Position numbers and translations under genes: made by a program
In this document: positions 57,845-64,000 of the stretch, piece after piece
Layout: every line of letters starts with the position of its first letter
Position numbering within the stretch: the stretch's first letter is position 1
Source of the DNA: Ochotona curzoniae
Lineage: Eukaryota > Chordata > Mammalia > Lagomorpha > Ochotonidae
DNA length: 64,000 nt
Reading direction: 5' to 3'
Assembly (NCBI RefSeq): GCF_017591425.1
Contig: NW_024467119.1
Coordinates: forward strand, 81,150,894-81,214,893
The notes under the pieces: generated by a model
What the model saw: only the letters and a program-made list of their open reading frames with translations
What the model was told of the DNA's origin: nothing
The model's database searches: none

Positions 57845-58140
57845 ATTGTGAAGCTGTGGTTGGGGATTGGCGTCCTGGTGCTCTGCTTCTGATCCAGCTC
57901 CCTGCTGATGTGCCTTGGAAGGCAGCTCAAGATGGTCCACGTACTGGGGCCCTGCTTCACTCATGGGAGGACCTAACGGAGCCTACACTCGTAATTTCAG
58001 CTGGGTCCAGCCCCTGCTGTTCCACGTATTTGGTGAGTGAACCAGCAGAGTGAAGATAATTTCTCTCTCTGTCTCTCTTATTCTCCTTCTCTTTGACTTT
58101 GTCATTCTGACTTTCAAATAAAATAAATATTTTATTTAAA
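57845..58140 (+). mobile_element. Older C-SINE copy facing the previous one
   Basis: GGGGATTGGCGTCCTGGTGCTCTGC, GATCCAGCTCCCTGCTGATGTGCC, and a CT-rich run followed by TTTCAAATAAAATAAATATTTTATT. It lies head-to-head with the antisense fragment to its left. Confidence 0.82.
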
Positions 58141-58394
58141 ATGACAATGAAAAAGCATTTAGGAATTTGGAAGATACGCTTTTTGCGATGAGAAAAAAAA
58201 ACACTAAAAGAAAGGATTTTGGATATTTTCACCTTAAGGAAATGACAAAAATTAAGGAGATGAGCATGTTTATACTGATTTGTATATTACTATGTACATA
58301 TTTATTGAAACATTATGTGGTACCAAATAAACATCTATAATTTTTCTGCATTAGTTTTAAAATAAAATGCATGTAAGAAAATAAAGATTAGCAT

Positions 58395-58692
58395 TTGACC
58401 ACATATGTTAAATCACTGCTTTGGACACCAAATTTCCATTCTGCAGGCCCAGGTTCCAGTTTTAGTGCCACTAAAATTCAGTTTCCTGATAACATGCACC
58501 CTTGGGATGCTTCAGATGATGACTCAAGTGATTGGGTCTCTGTCATTTATGTAGGAGACCTGGATTCAGCTCAGCACTCCTGGGTTTGACCTGGTCCAGG
58601 TCTGGCTGTTCCAAACATTTAGGAAGGAAACAGCAACTGGAAGATCTCTCTATTTCTATCTTCACCTTTCTCTGTATTTTAAATAATAAAAG
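58395..58692 (+). mobile_element. Older C-SINE copy
   Basis: ATTCTGCAGGCCCAGGTTCCAG, GGATGCTTCAGATGATGACTCAAG, GTAGGAGACCTGGATTCAGC, GGAAGATCTCTCTATTTC and an A-rich tail. Confidence 0.78.
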
Positions 58693-58736
58693 ACAGACAT
58701 TTTAAAAAGGAAAATAAAATAATATATCCTATGATC

Positions 58737-60008
58737 TGTGGGGAGCCATGCAGTTGGGTTGGATGGCATGGGTCTGTGGTGAGCACCGCTCCTTGGTCAG
58801 CAAGGCTGCAAGGAGTTTCTGGCAGTGAGGCAAGGCCTGGCACAATGTCTCTGGTCACCTCATTGCTGCCTCACCCCATTGTATGGACACTCAATCACCT
58901 CTCTGATGTTCCATAGAAATCTCCTGAGGGTGTTGTAGTTGTTTTTCTGCTAATGTGAAGTGACTTCTGTAACTGGTATGACACCTCAAATTGATCAATC
59001 ATGTTATGATAAACACATCTCTAGCGATGTAAGGATATAACACACAGCTGAAAGTATACAATAGTACAATTGAGCCCACAATGTTTCCAAATATCCTGTT
59101 ATGTGCCTACTTTTGTCCTGAAGTTTGCCCTAGTATAAGTAATGTTTTCCTTAAGAAATGGCTTGATAATATCTTGGAACAGATGGCAATCATGGAGGTA
59201 CAAAGAGTTTGTTTACCATATGCCTCAAACTGTTACAACACATGATATGACGCATTTTAGTTTCTCACCACAGAAAGCAAAAGTATATGGGGCATCTTCT
59301 AAAGGGAAACAAATGTGAACCCCCTCAAAATGGTTTAAAATCTCAATCTTATACTGGCACTTATATTTAGGGAAAGAAAACAGTTTATAAAGATAAAAGG
59401 AAGTTTCTTGTAAAGGCCCTCTGTTTATAGATTGACTGAGTTGCCTTGATCCCTTTCACTACCCTTTAACAAAAGAACAAAAAACAATTGAATCAGCACT
59501 AGATGAAGGTGATGGTAATTAATGTATGATTTGACTCAGATTTAGCAAAGAATCTATGTTACATACTTTTATAAAATCCTTTCATTTATGATCTTTTAAT
59601 TCTGTACTCTTAATATTTTAAGCAATATTAGTTTGATTGTGTTTAGTAAAAATTGATTTTGAGTAAAAATAAACCACTTGTCGCTATGTAACCACATGCA
59701 CTGCCAACCATGGAGTTCCTGGCTTCAGCCAGGTGACTGCAGGTTTCAATGTGTAATGGTTAGTTGAATATGTTTTCCTTAGAATTGTTTTTTTGTGTGT
59801 TCTCTTAACCATAAAGTAAAAATGAAACAATTGGATATTGTGCAAAAGCTTGTGATGATTTGTGTATAAATAAAGAAGGCAACTTTTCTGAGTTGTCCAT
59901 TATGAGCATCATGTCATAGTGGTCCATGTCTTATCTCTTCTTCATATTGTCTCGCCGATCCACGCATCCTTTGCAAGCTCTCGAGCCAGCTGGAGCTGGT
60001 CTCCGGCA
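58737..60008 (+). mobile_element. Solo LTR (1,272 bp) with 6-bp duplication
   Basis: Starts TGTGGGGAGCC, ends TCTCCGGCA, flanked by ATGATC at 58731-58736 and 60009-60014. TATAAATAAAG again joins TATA box and poly(A) signal (59866 area). The first about 230 bp and last about 170 bp align with the LTR at 46.2 kb; the middle is about 500 bp longer. Confidence 0.88.
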
Positions 60009-60114
60009 ATGATCCATTCATTAAATAGTCAAAATGTTTCTAAATGAAAAAAAAAAAAAACAACCTACAAGTTGAACTTTAAAGACTAAGCATTCATACA
60101 TAGAGTCATTTATT

Positions 60115-60345
60115 CTTTCAAATGATGTCATTGAATTCCTCCTGACATGGCAATCGTGCTTGGCCCTGTGCATACAGTTGTGAGCATGGTAGAGAAGATG
60201 CCCTCCCTCTCACAGTGTAGTGAGAGTAGGCACTATATTGACAGCTGCACAAAGGACTTTAAACAAAAGACAAAGGATGCTGTGAAAAATGAGGGAACAA
60301 AATCTCAATTCAGTCATTCAGGAAGGCATTATCTAAGGGGTCTTG
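60115..60345 (+). repeat. L2/MIR3-like fragment
   Basis: GTGCTTGGCCCTGTGCATACAGTTGTGAGCATGG, CCCTCCCTCTCACAGTGTAGTGAG and TTCAGGAAGGCATTATCTAAG follow an L2 3' region. Confidence 0.6.
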
Positions 60346-60349
60346 TATT

Positions 60350-60716
60350 TATTTAAAGCAATGTTTTTCATTTATTGAGAAACAGTGAGTATTCCCATCT
60401 ACTGATTCACTTTACAAAAACACCCAACAGTCTATGGCCACACCACCCTTAATGCACCCGATCTCGTCTAATCTCGGAAGCTAAGCAGGGTCGGGCCTGG
60501 TTAGTACTTGGATGGGAGACAAAAACACCCAATAGTTGTGGTAGGACCAGGATGAAAGCAAGAATTTAATTCAGGTCTCCCATATAGGTGCCAGATCCCA
60601 ATTCTTGAGTCTTCACTGCTGCTTCCCAGGGTCTACATATACAAGAAGTGAAGTCAAGAGCTAGAATCAATTACAAAACAACTACGGGAACTGAGTGTCT
60701 TAACTGCTAGGTTAGA
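60350..60716 (-). mobile_element. Old C-SINE split by a 5S rRNA copy
   Basis: Antisense C-SINE parts at 60350-60429 (TTTATTGAGAAACAG, CCCATCTACTGATTCAC) and 60521-60716 (GTAGGACCAGGATGAAAGC, AGGTCTCCCATATAGGTGCC, GTCTTAACTGCTAGG). Confidence 0.75.
60430..60520 (+). pseudogene. 5S rRNA retropseudogene, 3'-truncated, tailless
   Basis: Nucleotides 1-91 of 5S rRNA starting exactly at GTCTATGGCC and ending GGATGGGAGAC. Six substitutions, all within the first 41 nt; three are CpG-decay type. The last 30 nt of 5S are missing and no A-tail follows. Flanks AAAAACACCCAACA (60416-60429) and AAAAACACCCAATA (60521-60534) are a 14-bp duplication with one mismatch. Inserted into an older SINE. Confidence 0.93.
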
Positions 60717-60869
60717 GCCTATTTCCTACATGATTTGGTAAACAACAAAAAATTGAGTATGAGTAAAGCACTTAAAGTAAAAAACAACAAAGTCAAAAAA
60801 TAAAAAATAAAGTAAAAGCCATGAAAACATCACCAGATCTGAAACACATTCTTCAGTAAGTGTTAAAAA

Positions 60870-61545
60870 TAAGATCTTTTTTGTTGTGGACTGTAAACTG
60901 GTTGTACATTTATATCCATTATTGTACTGAGGTATATTCCTTATATGTCTAATTTATATTTGTTGCATCATTATTCATAATAACCAAGATACGGAATCAA
61001 CTTGAGTAATCATCAATGGGTGACTAGTCAAAGAAAATGCGGGATACAGAACGGAGTGTTTTTCAATCATGAAAAAAAAGAAGGAAATTCTGTCAGTTTC
61101 AGCAACATGGATGGAACTTGAGGACATGATGTTAAGTAAAATTGTAGGCTCAGGAAGGCTGGTGCTACATGGAAGATTAAAAGTTGCTCTTAAGGAAGCA
61201 GAGAATTGACAAGTGTTCACTGGAAATTTGGAAGCCTATGGGGAAGAAAGGGATGCAGAGGGGCATGGCGAATGGTGACTGTGGTGCAGCGGTATTAAGG
61301 ACAAACCTCTAAAGTTGCAGAGCACAGTCTGATAACTCCGACTGATAGCTAACTATTTCAAAATAGCGAGTAACAGAGGATTTTATGATGTCCCCAACAA
61401 AAGAAATGGTCTATGTCGGAGATGTTAGCTATAAGAATTACCCTAATTTGGTCATTCCACATCATGTACATGTATTGAAATGTATTGCAGTAAGTCCAAT
61501 CACTATATATCAATCACAAATAAAAAATGTATTTAAAAATACTGT
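60870..61545 (+). mobile_element. L1 3' end (ORF2 end and 3' UTR), decayed
   Basis: ATTATTCATAATAACCAAGATACGG, ATCAATGGGTGACTAGTCAAAG and GAAATTCTGTCAGTTTCAGCAACATGGATGGAACTTGAGGACATGATG follow the usual mammalian L1 ORF2 end and 3' UTR. 5' truncated. Confidence 0.8.
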
Positions 61546-61559
61546 CAGATGCTGTAAAT

Positions 61560-62121
61560 AAACTAAAACCTTCATTTGCAGTAAAAAAAAAAAATCAGGT
61601 CTTTCAAATTATGTCAAAATTATGCCTGTGCATACAACCTGAAATGTTATAACCTGTTCAACTAAAAGAAAAAGTGTGAGGTATTTTCAAACAAAATGAT
61701 GCAGGAATGTCAGAAGTATTACAATGGGCAAAAGGTGGTGGAAAAAGGTGAAGGAGCAAGTAAGAAAGTGGGAAGAATGGGAAGAATAAAAATAAGGAGA
61801 AATGGAGATAGTATTGATAGTAAAGTTGGGTTCAAGTGGCATAAAATAAGAAATTCACAAAAAGATGATATAGTCACACATTTTCATGTGCTATGTAACA
61901 GCCTTAAGGCACTGAAGTCAGAACATACATAGAGAGAGATGTGGAGAAAAATACAGTTGTTGAGGTAGATTTTGGAAGAATCAATATTAAGCAATGAATT
62001 TCCAAAGGGCATGAAAAATTAGATTATGACAGTATTGAATTAATAGCTATGTATAGGCCATTTCTTCTCATCAAACCAAGCATGTACACTTTTTCCAACT
62101 GTATTTAAAAACTACCTTCTT
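61560..62121. other. Intergenic, nothing recognised
   Basis: A-rich sequence; a short open frame at 61696-61932 is lysine-rich and has no family resemblance. Confidence 0.5.
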
Positions 62122-62447
62122 AAAAAAAGATTTTATCTTATTATTGTAAAGGCAGAATGGCAGAGAGAGAAGGAGAGACATAGAGAGATCTTTGACCCTT
62201 TGGTTCACTCCTCAAGTTTCTGTAACTGCAAGGACTGGGCCAGGCTGAAGGCAGCAGGCAAGAGCTTCTACCAGGTTATCATGTAGGTTGCAGGGGCACA
62301 AGGACCTGGGACATTTTCTATTGCTTTCCCAAGTGTATTTGCAGGGAGATGGATTGAAAGTGAAACAGCTGATTCAAACCTGTACCCACATGGAACCCTG
62401 GTGCTACAAGGAATGGCTTACCCAGCTGCACTATCACCCTGACCCTG
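62122..62447 (-). mobile_element. C-SINE copy
   Basis: TTAAAAAAAGATTTTATCTTATTATTG, TTGGTTCACTCCTCAAGTTTC, TTGCTTTCCCAAGTGTATTTGCAGGGAG, TGCACTATCACCCTGACCC in antisense order. Confidence 0.85.
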
Positions 62448-63764
62448 AAGTGTTTTAATCTGTTTCAGAAAGCAAAAACGTTATGAACCTCCATACCAAA
62501 GAACTGTAAAAATTGCATTATTGCTTGCAATAATCATTGGATCACAAAGAAAATATTCCAGGATATCAGGGTACAAGATATCAAGTGTGAGTTGAAGCAA
62601 AACTGAATCAGGAGTTACTTAATAGCTTTGAATGACTTTAATTGTTCTACTGTTTTACCTGTAGTTGTTCTTGAGGATGAAATGGACAAATTTTATCAGG
62701 AAACAAAACCAAAAGGATGTTAGAATTGATCTACAGTAAATGCATAAATTAACTTTATTGTAGAGTTTGTAGTAGGGCTGCTCTTAGCTGGTTGGAAAAT
62801 AGTAGAAAAGTTTATGGTCAAATTTTAGGAGCCCAAGAAACATGTGGTGCAGGCTAAAGCAAATTTGAGCGGAGCCTACAGGACAGGTGATTTCTGATTC
62901 TAATAAAAGGAATGGATTGGGCTATTCAAACTTTATTTGTGTATGAAAGCACTTAATGGAAAGTCCAACTCAGTTACAGTTTAACAGGTGTGGATTTGGA
63001 TGATATCTATTTTACACTGTGTATTTTTTTCAATCTGTAGTGTTATAAGAATTTTATTCCATTTGAGTTTTCCATTTGTCTATGACCAAAGGCACTCCAT
63101 TTCTGTGTCCTTCTTACCCCATATTTAATATTTGAATTACTTTCACTCTGGAGTGTCATTTTACATGACATCTTCAAAAGTTCTTAGCAAGCTGTGAATA
63201 TTTAGTTTCAACCTCTGACTTTTTAATATATATTAATTTTAGTAGTAAAAGCAAAAGTATTCTTATAGAAAATTTTGCAGCTAACCATCAGTGAAGGAAA
63301 TAGAGATCCAACATTAATTTTTTTTTTTTGCTTAAATTCAACATGGAAAGCATGTCTGCATCTATTGAGATTGCCATTTAAAAATAAATCCCATTGACCT
63401 AAGACATTTTGGAATTCTTTTTGGAAATATGAATGACATAATTAAAATAAAGCATGATAGGTGCTTTACAAAATTATAGATAACTAATCTGATTTTGTCT
63501 CAGTAGCTTTTCGTGGATAGCCATGTATTTATTCTTAGCACATTACTGCAAATCTATCTTGCATTATTTGTAAGCGTTTTAGTCACAGCTTTAATTCTTC
63601 TGGATAATTTTTAAGAATTTATAACCCTAGAAAACATATGCAAAAGGCTTGGTCATTGTACTTTTTGTGCATTATTTGTAATTTTTTTTTTTTTACTTAG
63701 TAACTGTTCATCAAAGACTGGAAAATCATGATGAAATGGTAACACCGGCAGTCAATGTAAATGG
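62448..63764. other. AT-rich intergenic, nothing recognised
   Basis: No coding resemblance or recognised repeat; T-runs at 63321-63330 and 63681-63693. Confidence 0.5.
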
Positions 63765-63955
63765 GGGGATGACCACGTGGCAGGTACTGTGCTAAGGAGT
63801 TTTCTTGCGTTCAGTCACTGAGTTCTCAAGACAAACTTTAGGTAGATTTTGTTAATACTTCCGTTTTAAAGGTGAGGAAACTGGGTGTAGACAGATGGGA
63901 TACTATTCCGCGGTCATCCAACTAGTGAGAGAGGAGCCAGAAGCTGAAGCCCCCA
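63765..63955 (+). repeat. MIR element
   Basis: GGCAGGTACTGTGCTAAGGAG, CGTTTTAAAGGTGAGGAAACTGGG and CAACTAGTGAGAGAGGAGCCAGAAGCTGAA have the MIR right-half order. Confidence 0.75.
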
Positions 63956-64000
63956 CAGTCCTGTTTAGAAATTTGCACTTTAAATCACAAAGGATAAATG

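Noticed and set aside
60350..60716. A 5S-headed SINE (SINE3 type)
   Set aside because: The 5S copy has its own target duplication and lies within an antisense SINE, so it is a later, separate insertion and not a chimeric SINE promoter.
1..64000. CRISPR array, operon or phage-type defence system
   Set aside because: Introns, SINEs, LTRs and low coding density make this vertebrate nuclear DNA; direct repeats here are VNTR units, LTR words and target duplications, not regularly spaced arrays.
10000..64000. Exons of LRAT or another neighbour gene
   Set aside because: No frame resembling LRAT or any other gene product was recognised; the next gene probably lies beyond the right edge.

Overview
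The window is nuclear DNA of a lagomorph, most likely a pika (Ochotona). Spliceosomal introns, MIR/L2/L1 fossils and many copies of a tRNA-derived C-type SINE place it in a placental mammal. The SINE head (starting GGGCCCGGCGC and carrying GGGATCCCATATGGGCGCC) looks lagomorph and is closer to what I remember of pika than of rabbit. The species call is an inference from repeats.

1-1.4 kb: intergenic sequence with one young SINE. 1.56-9.81 kb: one complete protein-coding gene on the minus strand, FGG (fibrinogen gamma chain). All ten coding exons can be placed with canonical GT/AG borders. They sum to 437 codons, the same as the human gammaA precursor. The alternative gamma-prime ending, read through into intron 9, is also present, but as a short 12-residue tail whose stop codon overlaps an AATAAA. 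A compact promoter lies at about 9.82-9.99 kb. In human the order is FGB, FGA, FGG (minus), LRAT; if it is conserved, FGA lies off the left edge and LRAT off the right.

10-64 kb: no further gene was found. This looks like the FGG-LRAT intergenic desert, filled by lineage-specific repeats: about 30 C-SINE copies in both orientations, several with clear target-site duplications; four copies of a 1.6-3.6 kb GC-rich, VNTR-like retroelement that appears to run on the minus strand and end in an AATAAA/A-tail; two solo LTRs of one family, each with a perfect 6-bp duplication; an LTR with a Lys-tRNA-type primer binding site; a minus-strand LTR carrying a series of short hairpins; a decayed class I endogenous retrovirus pr-pol fragment; a 5S rRNA retropseudogene without a tail; a MITE-like hairpin; and two microsatellite-rich stretches. 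Two same-orientation CTCF-like motifs at 20.8 and 21.35 kb are the best candidates for a domain boundary on the promoter side of FGG.

Functionally, FGG is the only gene. Its product pairs with the Aalpha and Bbeta chains in the hepatocyte secretory pathway to form plasma fibrinogen. The rest is repeat history plus possible regulatory sites. I saw no CRISPR array, operon or other prokaryotic system.
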